Assembly: GCA_006212115.1 (NCBI GenBank)
Contig: PDUK01000019.1
Coordinates: 1 to 45,339 of the forward strand
From: Thalassolituus sp.
GTDB lineage: Bacteria; Pseudomonadota; Gammaproteobacteria; Pseudomonadales; Oceanobacteraceae
Length of the DNA: 45,339 nucleotides
Direction: 5' to 3'
The notes beneath the pieces are model-generated. The model ran no database searches. It had not been told where the DNA came from and was given only the letters and a program-made list of their open reading frames with translations. This document shows positions 1 to 8,986 of this stretch, one piece after another; positions within the stretch are counted from its first letter, which is position 1; the number at the start of each line of letters is the position of its first letter. A program made the translations under genes and the position numbers.

Positions 1-656
1 CTACGTCCGCGTGTTCAAAGTTGTACGCCGACTGCTCGACTTCGTTCTGGTGGAATACATCGCCGTAAGTCACGGCTTTGCCGTCCGGGCCGTACGTCCA
101 GACCAGATCGTAAACAGAATCCACTTCCTGCAGGTACATGGCGATACGCTCAAGACCGTAGGTGATCTCGCCAGTCACCGGGAAGCACTCAAGGCCGCCC
201 ACTTGCTGGAAGTAAGTGAACTGAGTGACTTCCATACCGTTCAGCCAGACTTCCCAACCCAGGCCCCAGGCGCCCAGCGTTGGAGATTCCCAGTTGTCCT
301 CGACGAAGCGGATGTCGTGTACCAGAGGGTCAACCCCCATCGCACGCAGTGAATCGAGGTAGAGTTCCTGAATGTTCACCGGATTAGGCTTCAGAACCAC
401 CTGGAACTGATAGTAGTGCTGCAGACGGTTCGGGTTCTCACCATAACGGCCATCGGTCGGGCGACGGCTTGGCTGGACATAGGCAGATGCCCAGTTCTCA
501 GGGCCAATGGCACGAAGAAAGGTAGCGGTGTGGAAGGTACCGGCACCGACTTCCATATCGAGCGGTTGGTATCACACAGCCCTGCTCGGACCAGTATTCT
601 TGCAGGGCAGCAATCAGGCCCTGGAAGGTTTTGATGTTATGGCGGCTCTCACTCAC
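1..656 (-). CDS. glyQ: Glycyl-tRNA synthetase alpha subunit, 5' part, frameshifted
   Basis: Charges tRNA-Gly as the alpha chain of the bacterial alpha2-beta2 enzyme (class II synthetase, cytoplasm). About 218 of some 300 codons are visible before the left edge. The GTG start at 656 has AGGA nine bases upstream and reads [14 protein letters not shown], the normal GlyQ beginning. After QGCVI the frame changes near base 570. The next frame resumes with [18 protein letters not shown] and stays open to base 1, ending in YNFEHADV. One extra base in the ATA codon region (570-572) explains the shift, since a normal gene would read V-I-Q-P. Because the gene is essential, a sequence error close to a contig end is more likely than a true mutation. 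glyS would be expected beyond the left edge. Confidence 0.9.
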
Positions 657-775
657 GGTGATAATTCCTGTGGTTTGCACGTGGTCGTGCATGATTCGCG
701 AATTCAAAGACAGGCGATTATAGCAGTGGCGGCGCGGGATAACAGGGGGCAGTCGGCTTGGTGCGTGACAGGACA

Positions 776-801
776 AAAAAAGGAGCCGAAGCTCCTTTTT
801 T
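776..801 (-). terminator. Rho-independent terminator of tolC
   Basis: An 11-base stem (776-786 with 791-801) closes a CGAA tetraloop. GC-rich inner pairs are flanked by an A run on one side and a T run on the other, so it can work on both strands. It lies 46 bases past the tolC stop codon. Confidence 0.85.
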
Positions 802-847
802 CATCCTGATCTTATTTTGATCTCATCCTGACTCGGGACTAACCGCT

Positions 848-2155
848 TCAGCTGTTTAACCAGCCGTTGAGCATGGTCAGATCGCCTTCATTGAGTGTGC
901 CTGCGTAGTATTTCAGGGTCAGCAGATTGATGATGTAGTCATAACGAGCATTGGCGTAATCGCGCTCTGCGCCATAAAGCTGCTGCTGTGCGTCGAGGAC
1001 TTCTACGATGTTGCGCGTACCGACCTTATAACCTGTCTGTGTCGCGTCCAGCGCACTGCGAGCAGAACGTATTGCTTGCTGGCGCGCTTTGATATTCAGC
1101 ACGTCAGTTTGTACTTGCAGGTAAAGGGTACGGATATTCTGGCGCACCGTGCGACGCTCGTTCTCCAGAAGATAGTCCGCCGCGGCGTAGTTCAATGCAG
1201 CCTGCTTGGTTTGAGCATAAAGGGAACCGCCTGCCAGCAGAGGGACCGAGACCTTGATGCCATACGCTGTGCGACTGACACTGGCCGGATCTTCTGTAAT
1301 GGTGGTTGCCTGATCACCATCCTCATAATTTGCGAATAGCTCAACGGTTGGCATGTGCGCGGCACGTGCGGCATTACGCTGCATGCGTGCGGCTTCCAGT
1401 TGAGCGTCAACCATACGCAGGCCCGGAAATTTATCCATGCCGGAGTCGACCCAGGCGTTTGGATCAGCTGGCTCTGGGCGATCCATGGCAACATCGCTTT
1501 TCAGAGTCGAGACTTCGGTAATGGTCTGCCCCGTGAGCTGTTCCAGCGTTTCGTACTGAATCTGGCGGTTGGCTTGCTGCCCCAACAGGTTTGCGTAACT
1601 CAGGTCATACGCGGCCTGTGCTGAGTGAACATCGGTAATGGCAGTCAGGCCGACGTCGTAACGCTGCTTGGTTTGCTCCAGAGAGCGCTGCACCGCTTTC
1701 AGCTCGGCGTCTGCGGTGGACAGGTTGTCCTCTGCTCGCAGTACATTGAAGTAGGACTCGGCGGTGCGCAGCAGCAGCTGTTGTTCAGCCATTTGCAGCT
1801 CGTATACACCGTTGTCGTTTCCTGACCGCGCGGCTTTATAGGTGTACCAACTGTTCAGATTAAACAGCGACATGCCCGCAGTAACAGAGAACGCACCGAG
1901 CTCGTACTCAGTGATCAGCCCATCAAGGCCATCGACCTCAATTTCAGTATTGGTGTGGGTGTAGCTCGCTTCTGCCTGTGGCAATAAAGCACCGCGCGCA
2001 ATCATAACGTTGTACGCATCTGCTTCCCGACTGGCGCGTGCAGCGGCAATTTGAGGGTCATTGCCAGCGGCCAGGTCATAGATGGAGCTCAGGTCTGCGG
2101 CAGAGACTGCCGAAGGCAGTACGATGGCAGATGCCAGAGTAAGCAGTTTTTTCAT
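848..2155 (-). CDS. tolC: TolC family outer membrane efflux protein
   Basis: Outer-membrane channel of tripartite efflux pumps and type I secretion; trimers form a beta barrel with a long periplasmic helical tunnel. The 435-residue product begins with a clear signal peptide (MKKLLTLASAIVLPSAVSAA). Two OEP-type halves follow, seen in YNVMIARGALLPQAEASYTH and in the later repeat with AARAAHMPTVELFANYEDGD. RQNIRTLYLQVQTDV and GTRNIVEVLDAQQQLY are typical of the second half. It is shorter than E. coli TolC (493), mainly at the C-terminus, which is common outside enterics. AAAGG precedes the ATG by seven bases. It is divergent from nudF, the usual tolC/nudF arrangement in gammaproteobacteria. Confidence 0.92.
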   Translation of the reverse strand: MKKLLTLASAIVLPSAVSAADLSSIYDLAAGNDPQIAAARASREADAYNVMIARGALLPQAEASYTHTNTEIEVDGLDGLITEYELGAFSVTAGMSLFNLNSWYTYKAARSGNDNGVYELQMAEQQLLLRTAESYFNVLRAEDNLSTADAELKAVQRSLEQTKQRYDVGLTAITDVHSAQAAYDLSYANLLGQQANRQIQYETLEQLTGQTITEVSTLKSDVAMDRPEPADPNAWVDSGMDKFPGLRMVDAQLEAARMQRNAARAAHMPTVELFANYEDGDQATTITEDPASVSRTAYGIKVSVPLLAGGSLYAQTKQAALNYAAADYLLENERRTVRQNIRTLYLQVQTDVLNIKARQQAIRSARSALDATQTGYKVGTRNIVEVLDAQQQLYGAERDYANARYDYIINLLTLKYYAGTLNEGDLTMLNGWLNS

Positions 2156-2338
2156 AAATGTGCCTTTCCCAGGAGAAGGTATAAAATGCTTTCACTTTTC
2201 CCCAGCATATCCGGGGAGCTTTTAAGTCTATCAGAAATTATTCTGCTTTCAGGTGCCGCTTTGTTGCTGATATGCGAACAGTCAGTACTGGCGGCACGCT
2301 TTCATTATTCTTGTTTAGGCATATAGATTGGATCAAGT

Positions 2339-2950
2339 ATGACGATACATCAACCTTCATTAACAGCGAATGACGTTGCGGTAGAAAAGTCGGAGACGGT
2401 GTATCAGGGTTTTTTCCGCATGGATAAGCTGACGCTACGACACAAGCGTTTCAATGGCGAGTGGATGGGACCATTTACCCGAGAGTTGTTCGAACGCGGT
2501 CAGGCGGTGTGCGTGCTTTTATATGATCCTGCGCGTGATGCGGTTGTGTTACTTGAACAGTTCCGGGTTGGGGCATTAGAAGATCAACGCTCCCCATGGT
2601 TAATCGAGTTGGTTGCCGGGATGGTGGAAGAGGGAGAGACTGCGGAGGACGTCGCGCGTCGTGAATGTGAAGAGGAAGCCGGAGTTGTTCCTGCGAAGCT
2701 AATCCCGGTCTGCAACTACTGGGTGTCGCCGGGTGGTACGAGTGAGAGGGTCGCCATATTTTGCGGTCTGATCGACAGCAACGGGCTGGGCGGGCTTCAT
2801 GGATTGGACGACGAAAATGAGGACATCAGAACATTTGTCATTCCATTTGATGAGGCATACAGCGCCGTCGAAAATGGAACTATCAACAACGCAGCCACGA
2901 TTGTGGCGTTACAATGGTTGAAAATACATCACGCTGACGTCTGCGCCTGA
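2339..2950 (+). CDS. nudF: ADP-ribose pyrophosphatase (Nudix hydrolase)
   Basis: Hydrolyses ADP-ribose to AMP and ribose 5-phosphate. The 203-residue protein carries a full Nudix box at residues 94-116: G-x5-E-x7-REC-EE-x-G-V, written as GMVEEGETAEDVARRE followed by CEEEAGV. The upstream beta-strand pattern (TRELFERGQAVCVLLYD, VVLLEQFRVGAL) and the downstream NYWVSPGGTSERVAIFCG match the NudF/AdpP subfamily rather than MutT. It is the first gene of the run toward parE and is divergent from tolC. The Shine-Dalgarno sequence is weak (GGATC before the ATG). Confidence 0.93.
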   Translation: MTIHQPSLTANDVAVEKSETVYQGFFRMDKLTLRHKRFNGEWMGPFTRELFERGQAVCVLLYDPARDAVVLLEQFRVGALEDQRSPWLIELVAGMVEEGETAEDVARRECEEEAGVVPAKLIPVCNYWVSPGGTSERVAIFCGLIDSNGLGGLHGLDDENEDIRTFVIPFDEAYSAVENGTINNAATIVALQWLKIHHADVCA

Positions 2951-3046
2951 GAGTCATATCTGACAGTGCGGATTCTTGGCAGTGGCGAGAAATCGTCGTT
3001 GTGCGCTGCTATGGTGTTGAGTCTTAAATCGTTTGGGAGAAGTCGT

Positions 3047-3538
3047 TTGCGTCGTCAACGCTACGTACCAGATTTGCAGGAAATGGCCTCCGTTGCCGAA
3101 TCCAATTATCTACGTTTTCTGAGGTTGTTGCCGGACGCCGATGAAGGCGGAGAGCGCGTATTTGCGATCACTGGCAAGACGTCGTCTGATGCGGGGGCCA
3201 ACGGGGATCAATCGGCTTCGCAGAGTGCCCGGGTGCGCATCCGTATTGACGAAGTTCAGCCATATACGACCATGCTTACGGTTCAGCAGGAAGGGTTAAG
3301 CCCAGAGTGGGTTACGCCGCCATCGATGAGCGTGCGTCTCTATCATGACGCCAGTATGGCGGAAGTGATGAGCTATCAGAACCAGCATCGGTTTGAAGGT
3401 CGTTATCAGTATCCTAACCCTCAGATGCGTTTGCCCGATGAAAAAATTCAGCTGAATAAATTTCTGGCCGATTGGTTAGACCACTGCCTGCAGCATGGGC
3501 ATGTCGAGCAGCCATTTAGTTTTTCTCCGACGTTCTGA
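3047..3538 (+). CDS. yqiB: DUF1249 family protein YqiB
   Basis: Conserved protein of unknown function that sits between nudF and cpdA in many gammaproteobacteria. Recognised by RYVPDLQEMASVAESNYLRF, SMSVRLYHDASMAEVMSYQ and the C-terminal KIQLNKFLADWLDHCLQHG, which closely match E. coli YqiB. I prefer the TTG at 3047, which has GGGAG seven bases upstream and gives 163 residues beginning MRRQRYVPDL, close to the 140-residue E. coli protein. An in-frame GTG at 2966 or ATG at 3011 would add an unconserved leader without a good ribosome site. An insert of about 20 residues (TSSDAGANGDQSASQSA) falls after the first third. Confidence 0.85.
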   Translation: MRRQRYVPDLQEMASVAESNYLRFLRLLPDADEGGERVFAITGKTSSDAGANGDQSASQSARVRIRIDEVQPYTTMLTVQQEGLSPEWVTPPSMSVRLYHDASMAEVMSYQNQHRFEGRYQYPNPQMRLPDEKIQLNKFLADWLDHCLQHGHVEQPFSFSPTF

Positions 3539-3681
3539 TCGGATATTTTTTCGAGTACTTCTTTTTGAATGTGTCGCCGTAGGCCATGACGGCCCGGTCT
3601 GGTACTTTTTGCTGATATTGGCCCGTATTTTCCGATATGTGATGGGTTTCCGGTCGGGGCTTCGCGGGGCGTCTAGTATAT

Positions 3682-3706
3682 AGTCTCAGCCACCAGAACT
3701 GAGACT
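3682..3706 (+). promoter_or_regulatory. Perfect inverted repeat in the cpdA leader
   Basis: AGTCTCAG (3682-3689) and CTGAGACT (3699-3706) form an eight-base inverted repeat with a nine-base centre. It directly follows a TATA-rich stretch (possible -10, TATAGT at 3679-3684) and ends four bases before the TGAGG ribosome site of cpdA. It could be a leader hairpin or an operator. There is no T run, so it is not a standard terminator. Confidence 0.4.
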
Positions 3707-3715
3707 GAGGTCAGC

Positions 3716-4522
3716 GTGTTCCAACTGACATCTGCCGAGACATTGCGCGTCGTACAAGTGACCGATACCCATCTTTTTGGGGATATCGGTGGCAAGCTGT
3801 TGGGCGTGCCCACCTATGACAGTATGCAGGCCGTTTTGGCTCAGCTTGATGACTTTGAATTCTCTGCTGATGCCCTACTCGTGACCGGTGACTTATCGCA
3901 GGACGGAAGCGAGCAGTCGTACCGACTGTTAGACGATGCCCTCGAGCGCTATCAGTCTCCCGTATTCTGGCTGCCGGGTAATCATGATGCACCTCATAAC
4001 CTCGAGAAAGTAGGGCGGGAGAAAGACCGTCTGCACAAAGTTATCCGTGCAAAACATTGGCAGATCGTGATGCTCGACTCTCAGGTTGAGGGCGCGGTTT
4101 TTGGTCAGCTCAAACAGAGTGAACTGGATTTACTCGAACAGGCTCTGATCGAAGAGCCTGAGCTGCATACCCTGGTGTGCCTGCATCATCACCCTATCCG
4201 TATGAACAGCGAGTGGATGGATAACATTGGACTGCGGAATCGCAGTGATCTGATGGATATTCTGGCTGCGCACGACAACGCTAAGGCCGTTTTGTGGGGG
4301 CACGTACACCAGAGCTGTGATGGCTATGTAAACGGGGTACGCCTGATGTCGACCCCCTCTACCTGCATTCAGTTTGAACCACAGACCAGTGATTTCAGTC
4401 TCGACGACGTAGCTCCGGGCTTTCGCTGGCTGGAACTGCACAAAGATGGGCGTATCAGTACGGGCGTCGAACGCCTCAGCAATGTATCCTTTGATGTAGA
4501 CAGGACGCAGACAGGATACTGA
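3716..4522 (+). CDS. cpdA: 3',5'-cyclic-AMP phosphodiesterase CpdA
   Basis: Class III cyclic nucleotide phosphodiesterase of the calcineurin-like metallophosphoesterase fold; it lowers cAMP and so tunes CRP signalling. All metal-site motifs are present in 268 residues: D17 and H19 in VTDTHLFG, D59 in VTGDLSQDGS, N89-H90 in WLPGNHDAP, H157-159 in LHHHP, and GHVH at 195-198. The C-terminal MSTPSTCIQFEPQTSDFSLD matches the E. coli protein closely. The GTG start has TGAGG five bases upstream. Its stop and the yqiA ATG are separated by one base, so the two are cotranscribed. Confidence 0.93.
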   Translation: MFQLTSAETLRVVQVTDTHLFGDIGGKLLGVPTYDSMQAVLAQLDDFEFSADALLVTGDLSQDGSEQSYRLLDDALERYQSPVFWLPGNHDAPHNLEKVGREKDRLHKVIRAKHWQIVMLDSQVEGAVFGQLKQSELDLLEQALIEEPELHTLVCLHHHPIRMNSEWMDNIGLRNRSDLMDILAAHDNAKAVLWGHVHQSCDGYVNGVRLMSTPSTCIQFEPQTSDFSLDDVAPGFRWLELHKDGRISTGVERLSNVSFDVDRTQTGY

Positions 4523-4523
4523 T

Positions 4524-5132
4524 ATGAACATTCCGGCCTCTGTGCAGAACAGCGGCTGCCTTTATCTGCATGGTTTTCTCAGCTCCCCTGCATCTGAGAA
4601 AGCGCAACAGATGATGGCTTTCTTTCGTGATCACCCACAACTTGGGACGCTCGCGACGCCTTTCATTCATTTTGCCCCAAAAGATGCTATCGCGCTGGCT
4701 GAAGCTGAGCTGTTGAGGTTGCAGGAGCAGCACGACAGAGTGTGGATTGTCGGCAGTTCACTCGGTGGTTTCTATGCCACTTACCTCGCAGAAAAGTACC
4801 AGGTGCCCGCCGTGCTGGTGAACCCGGCAGTACGGCCTTTTGAATTATTTCGTCACTATTTGGGTGAGCATACCCATTACCACACGGGTGAAACCCTGTT
4901 GCTGGAAGCCTGCCACCTTGATCAGCTGGAAGAGTTGAACTGCACTGAAATCCAATCTCCGGATAATCTGTTGCTCTTGCTTCAGACTGCAGATGAGACG
5001 CTGGATTATCGGCACGCTGCGCAGTTATATCGTGCTTGTCCGGCCTGGCTGGAGGGCGGCGGGGATCACAGCTTTCAGCACTTTATGGATCGGATGCCCG
5101 AGGTGATGGGACACCTGAGTCGCTGCTGGTAG
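4524..5132 (+). CDS. yqiA: YqiA/UPF0227 family esterase
   Basis: Small alpha/beta hydrolase that in E. coli cleaves short acyl esters; the physiological substrate is not known. The 202 residues show an early LYLHGFLSSPASEKA strand-loop, the nucleophile elbow GSSLGG (Ser79), an acidic residue in LLLQTADETLDY and the catalytic His in GGGDHSFQHF. It follows cpdA with a one-base gap and precedes parE by about 66 bases, matching the conserved yqiA-parE pairing. A six-base inverted repeat (5128-5143) spans its stop codon but has no T run. Confidence 0.9.
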   Translation: MNIPASVQNSGCLYLHGFLSSPASEKAQQMMAFFRDHPQLGTLATPFIHFAPKDAIALAEAELLRLQEQHDRVWIVGSSLGGFYATYLAEKYQVPAVLVNPAVRPFELFRHYLGEHTHYHTGETLLLEACHLDQLEELNCTEIQSPDNLLLLLQTADETLDYRHAAQLYRACPAWLEGGGDHSFQHFMDRMPEVMGHLSRCW

Positions 5133-5198
5133 GCAGACCTACCCTGGCCCCGGTATACTCCCGTCATCACTGCAATTTATGGTTTGACAGGGGAGCAG

Positions 5199-7088
5199 AT
5201 GTCAAAGCAATACACCGCCTCATCGATTGAAGTTCTGAGTGGTCTTGATCCGGTGCGTAAGCGCCCGGGGATGTACACCGAGACCACGCGACCGAACCAC
5301 CTCGCGCAGGAAGTCATCGATAACTCTGTCGATGAAGCGTTGGCAGGCCATGCCAGTAAGATTGAGGTCACTCTCCACGAAGACGGCTCCATGACGGTTC
5401 TCGATGACGGTCGTGGTATGCCAACAGATATTCACCCTGAGCACGGTATCTCCGGTGTTGAACTGATTCTTACCCAGCTTCACGCGGGTGGTAAATTTTC
5501 CAACGACAACTATCAGTTCTCGGGTGGTTTGCACGGCGTAGGCGTGTCGGTGGTTAACGCTCTGTCTCAGGTGCTTGAAGTAACCATCTGGCGCGATGGC
5601 CAGGTTCAACGCATTGGTTTTAAAGATGGTTATAAGGCCATTGACCTGCAAGTTGTTGATACCTGCGGTAAGAAGCGCACCGGCACCAGTGTGCGATTCC
5701 TCCCTGATCCACAATATTTCGATACCGCTAAGTTCTCCGTTGCGCGCCTGAAGCACAATCTGCGTGCGAAGGCCGTGTTATGTCCGGGGCTGCGCATCAA
5801 ATTTAATGCGCCGAATGCCGAAGACAGTGCCGAGTGGTACTACGAAGACGGTCTGAAAGATTATCTCAAAGTGTCAACGACTGGCTGGGAGGCCATTCCA
5901 GCGGAGCCATTCACCGGCTCTATGAGCGGTGACACAGAAGGCGTTGACTGGGCCGTACTCTGGCTGCCCGAAGGCGGCGAGTTACTCCAGGAAAGCTACG
6001 TAAACCTGATTCCAACCGCGCAGGGTGGTACCCACGTTAACGGCTTCCGTTCAGGGTTGCTGGATGCGCTGCGTGAGTTCTGTGAATTCCGTAATTTGTT
6101 GCCGCGTGGCATTAAATTGACCCCCGATGATCTCTGGGAACGCTGCTCTTACGTGTTGTCGGCCAAGTTGGCCGATCCTCAGTTTGCCGGTCAGACGAAA
6201 GAACGTCTGTCTTCGCGTGAAGCGTCGGCATTTATTTCTGGGGTAGTCAAAGATGCGTTTGCGCTATGGCTTAATGAAAACACGGCAGACGCTGAGCGAC
6301 TGGCCGAAATAGCCATTTCGAGTGCGCAGTCGCGCCTGCGTAAATCCAAGAAAGTTGCGCGTAAAAAGATTACTCAAGGTCCGGCACTGCCCGGCAAACT
6401 AGCTGACTGTACCGGTCAGGACAGTGAACGCACCGAGTTGTTTCTGGTGGAAGGGGACTCGGCTGGTGGCTCGGCTAAGCAGGCTCGCGACCGTGAGTTT
6501 CAGGCCATCATGCCGTTGCGCGGTAAGATTCTGAATACCTGGGAAGTGGAGTCTGGTGAGGTTCTGAGTTCTGAGGAAGTCCACAATATTGCTATTGCTC
6601 TGGGAATCGACCCGGGTACGGATGATCTGAGCGGCCTTCGCTACGGCAAAATCTGCATCCTTGCTGACGCTGACTCTGATGGTTTGCATATCGCTACTCT
6701 GCTCTGTGCTTTATTTGTGAGGCATTTCCGCAAGCTGGTCAGTGAAGGTCACGTCTATGTGGCGATGCCGCCTCTCTATCGGATCGACATTGCGAAAGAC
6801 GTTTATTACGCCCTTGATGAGGCGGAGAAGCAGGGTGTGCTCGAGCGCATCAAAGCCGAGAAAAAACGCGGCAAGGTCAACGTTCAGCGCTTTAAAGGGT
6901 TGGGTGAAATGAACCCGATGCAATTGCGTGAAACGACGATGGACCCCAATACCCGTCGCCTCGTCCAGTTATCACTGGAGCCGGGTGATGGCACCAACGA
7001 AATGATGGATATGCTGTTGGCGAAGAAACGTTCTTCAGACCGTAAGGAATGGCTGGAGACGCACGGCAACGAGGTTGAGATTCTCTGA
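5199..7088 (+). CDS. parE: DNA topoisomerase IV subunit B
   Basis: ATPase subunit of topoisomerase IV, which decatenates daughter chromosomes together with ParC. Seen: GHKL ATPase motifs VIDNSVDEALAG (Asn42), LDDGRGMP and GGLHGVGVSVVNALS, then the TOPRIM acidic sites VEGDSAGGSAK and ILADADSDGLHI, then the C-terminal QRFKGLGEMNPMQL. Length is 629 residues from the ATG at 5199 (E. coli ParE 630). An in-frame TTG at 5184 would add five residues but has no ribosome site, whereas GGGGAG precedes 5199. TATACT at 5154-5159 is a possible own -10. The last bases overlap or abut the following c-di-GMP gene. Confidence 0.97.
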   Translation: MSKQYTASSIEVLSGLDPVRKRPGMYTETTRPNHLAQEVIDNSVDEALAGHASKIEVTLHEDGSMTVLDDGRGMPTDIHPEHGISGVELILTQLHAGGKFSNDNYQFSGGLHGVGVSVVNALSQVLEVTIWRDGQVQRIGFKDGYKAIDLQVVDTCGKKRTGTSVRFLPDPQYFDTAKFSVARLKHNLRAKAVLCPGLRIKFNAPNAEDSAEWYYEDGLKDYLKVSTTGWEAIPAEPFTGSMSGDTEGVDWAVLWLPEGGELLQESYVNLIPTAQGGTHVNGFRSGLLDALREFCEFRNLLPRGIKLTPDDLWERCSYVLSAKLADPQFAGQTKERLSSREASAFISGVVKDAFALWLNENTADAERLAEIAISSAQSRLRKSKKVARKKITQGPALPGKLADCTGQDSERTELFLVEGDSAGGSAKQARDREFQAIMPLRGKILNTWEVESGEVLSSEEVHNIAIALGIDPGTDDLSGLRYGKICILADADSDGLHIATLLCALFVRHFRKLVSEGHVYVAMPPLYRIDIAKDVYYALDEAEKQGVLERIKAEKKRGKVNVQRFKGLGEMNPMQLRETTMDPNTRRLVQLSLEPGDGTNEMMDMLLAKKRSSDRKEWLETHGNEVEIL

Positions 7089-7105
7089 TTTTCCTTCGCT
7101 CCGCC

Positions 7106-8929
7106 GTGTTGTTTGCGGCGTTATCAATGGCCGCTCCGGCGATGGCGGAGGGCATTGCAGCAGATCCCGTTGACTTGGTTCTGGCGGTCTTGCTGCTTGC
7201 CATGATCTCCGTGTTTACCGTGCTGTTGCTACTGCAGCAGCGCCAGCTACGTGTTCGCAGCGATCGCGAGTTGGATGCGCACGCGGCCTTGCTGGGCAAT
7301 ATCTTTGGCGCATTACCAGAAATGGTCTTCTACAAAGACCGTTCTGGTACGTATCGTTTGTGCAATGGTCCGGGGAGCCGTTTCCTTGGGCGGACCGTGG
7401 ATACAGTCAAAGGTATGTCAGACGCTGATCTGTTTGACCCGCGAACCGCAGAGCGAATGCGCCAGGGCGACAAAGACGCGATCGAACGACGCAGCGCACT
7501 GCGTTCGGAAGAGTGGCTCAGTGGCCCTGATGGGGCGAAAGTATTGCTGGAGATTCATCGCCAGCCACTGTTCAGCGACCGACACGAATGCGTTGGTGTG
7601 TTGCTAACGTGCCGCGATATTACCGAGTCTCGTAAGCGGCAGCAGAAGCTCGAATTTCAGGCGCGCCATGACATCCTGACCGGGCTGGCTAATCGGGCTC
7701 TGCTGCATGAAACGCTGACCTTTGCACTGCAGATGGCCAAGCGCAGCGGTGAGTCGTTGGCGGTGATTTTTATCGACCTGGATCGTTTCCGTGAAGTGAA
7801 CGATGCACTCGGCCACACGATTGGTGATTTGTTGTTGCGTGATGTGGCGCACCGCTTGAACAGCAACTTGCGGGACAGTGATATCTGCGCCCGGCTGAGT
7901 GGTGATGAGTTTGTAGTGGTACTTACTCAGGCCGACGAAGAGTACGTCGAGCAGAAATGTGCTCAGTTGCTGGAAGCGGTATCGCGTGCGTATCAGCTAC
8001 AGGGGCACCTGCTGAGTATTAGCGCCAGCGCGGGTATCGCAATGTCGCCCGATCATGGCGACAACAGCGAAATACTGCTTGTGCATGCGGACGCTGCTTT
8101 GCACCATGCTAAAGCTTTGGGCCGCAATCGCAGTTGCCGCTATTCCGAAGCTCTGTCTGCTCACAAAAGCAGTCAGCTGTCGTTGGAGCAGGATTTACGG
8201 GACGCGGTCGAGAACGAGGAATTCAGCCTCGAGTATCAGGGCCAGTTCCACCCCGGAGAGGACAAACCGCGTCGGGTCGAAACCCTGATTCGCTGGCCGC
8301 ACGATGAACGAGGCCAGATTTCACCTCATGAGTTTATTCCGTTGGCCGAAAGCAGTGGTTTGATTCGGGAGCTGGGTTTTTGGGTGTTACGACGTGCGTG
8401 TGCTGAGTTTATGCGCTGGCGTCAGAACGGAATGCTGCTGGAAAAAATTGCTGTCAATGTCTCGGCCATGCAGATTAACAGCCGTTTTGCTGACACCGTT
8501 GAGGCGATCATGAAAGAGACGGACTTTCAGCCGGAATGGCTGGAGCTGGAAGTCACTGAATCCTTAATGATGTCTGGAATGACTGAGGTTAATAACCAGA
8601 TACATCAACTGCGGGCGCTGGGTGTTGAGTTCTCGATCGACGATTTTGGTACGGGTTACTCTTCTTTGAGTAAGCTCAAAGAAATGCCGGTCAGCGTACT
8701 TAAGATTGATCGTTCTTTCGTGCGTAATATCCATGATCAGGACAACGATTATGAAATCGCTCGTGCCATTGTAGCCATGGCCAGCAGCTTGAATATACAG
8801 GTGGTTGCTGAGGGCGTAGAGAACGACGAACAAGGTAAAACCCTGTCAGACCTCGGGTGCCAATGGTTGCAGGGTTTCCGCTATGCCCGCCCTATGGCGG
8901 GTGATGATTTTCTTAGGCAGTATTCTTAA
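7106..8929 (+). CDS. PAS-GGDEF-EAL c-di-GMP turnover protein between parE and parC
   Basis: Membrane-bound protein likely to make and/or degrade cyclic di-GMP. Order seen: signal-like segment ending AAPAMAEG, one transmembrane helix (LVLAVLLLAMISVFTVLLLL), a PAS domain (about 45-170, ALPEMVFYKDRSGTYRLCNG), GGDEF (about 180-340) and EAL (about 370-600). The GGDEF signature is SGDEF near residue 265, with an RDSD inhibitory I-site just before it. The EAL motif is ETL in ETLIRW, which still fits ExLxR. DDFGTGYSSL, KIDRSFV and VAEGVEN are intact, so phosphodiesterase activity is plausible. The GTG at 7106 lacks a ribosome site. In-frame CTG 7085 or ATT 7088, overlapping the parE stop, would add FLRSA and complete a normal signal peptide. 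Confidence 0.88.
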   Translation: MLFAALSMAAPAMAEGIAADPVDLVLAVLLLAMISVFTVLLLLQQRQLRVRSDRELDAHAALLGNIFGALPEMVFYKDRSGTYRLCNGPGSRFLGRTVDTVKGMSDADLFDPRTAERMRQGDKDAIERRSALRSEEWLSGPDGAKVLLEIHRQPLFSDRHECVGVLLTCRDITESRKRQQKLEFQARHDILTGLANRALLHETLTFALQMAKRSGESLAVIFIDLDRFREVNDALGHTIGDLLLRDVAHRLNSNLRDSDICARLSGDEFVVVLTQADEEYVEQKCAQLLEAVSRAYQLQGHLLSISASAGIAMSPDHGDNSEILLVHADAALHHAKALGRNRSCRYSEALSAHKSSQLSLEQDLRDAVENEEFSLEYQGQFHPGEDKPRRVETLIRWPHDERGQISPHEFIPLAESSGLIRELGFWVLRRACAEFMRWRQNGMLLEKIAVNVSAMQINSRFADTVEAIMKETDFQPEWLELEVTESLMMSGMTEVNNQIHQLRALGVEFSIDDFGTGYSSLSKLKEMPVSVLKIDRSFVRNIHDQDNDYEIARAIVAMASSLNIQVVAEGVENDEQGKTLSDLGCQWLQGFRYARPMAGDDFLRQYS

Positions 8930-8986
8930 TTCATTGTATAAAACCGGAGTTGAGCAAGTGGTTCCGGGATCAGACAAGCGAACACT

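Noticed and set aside
2156..2338. Possible riboswitch or attenuator between tolC and nudF
   Set aside because: I looked for a TPP-type or other known leader, as tolC lies near thiC in some genomes, but found no recognisable conserved core.
5128..5143. Inverted repeat GGTAGG-CAGA-CCTACC across the yqiA stop
   Set aside because: A six-base stem with no T run, partly coding; too weak to call a terminator or operator.
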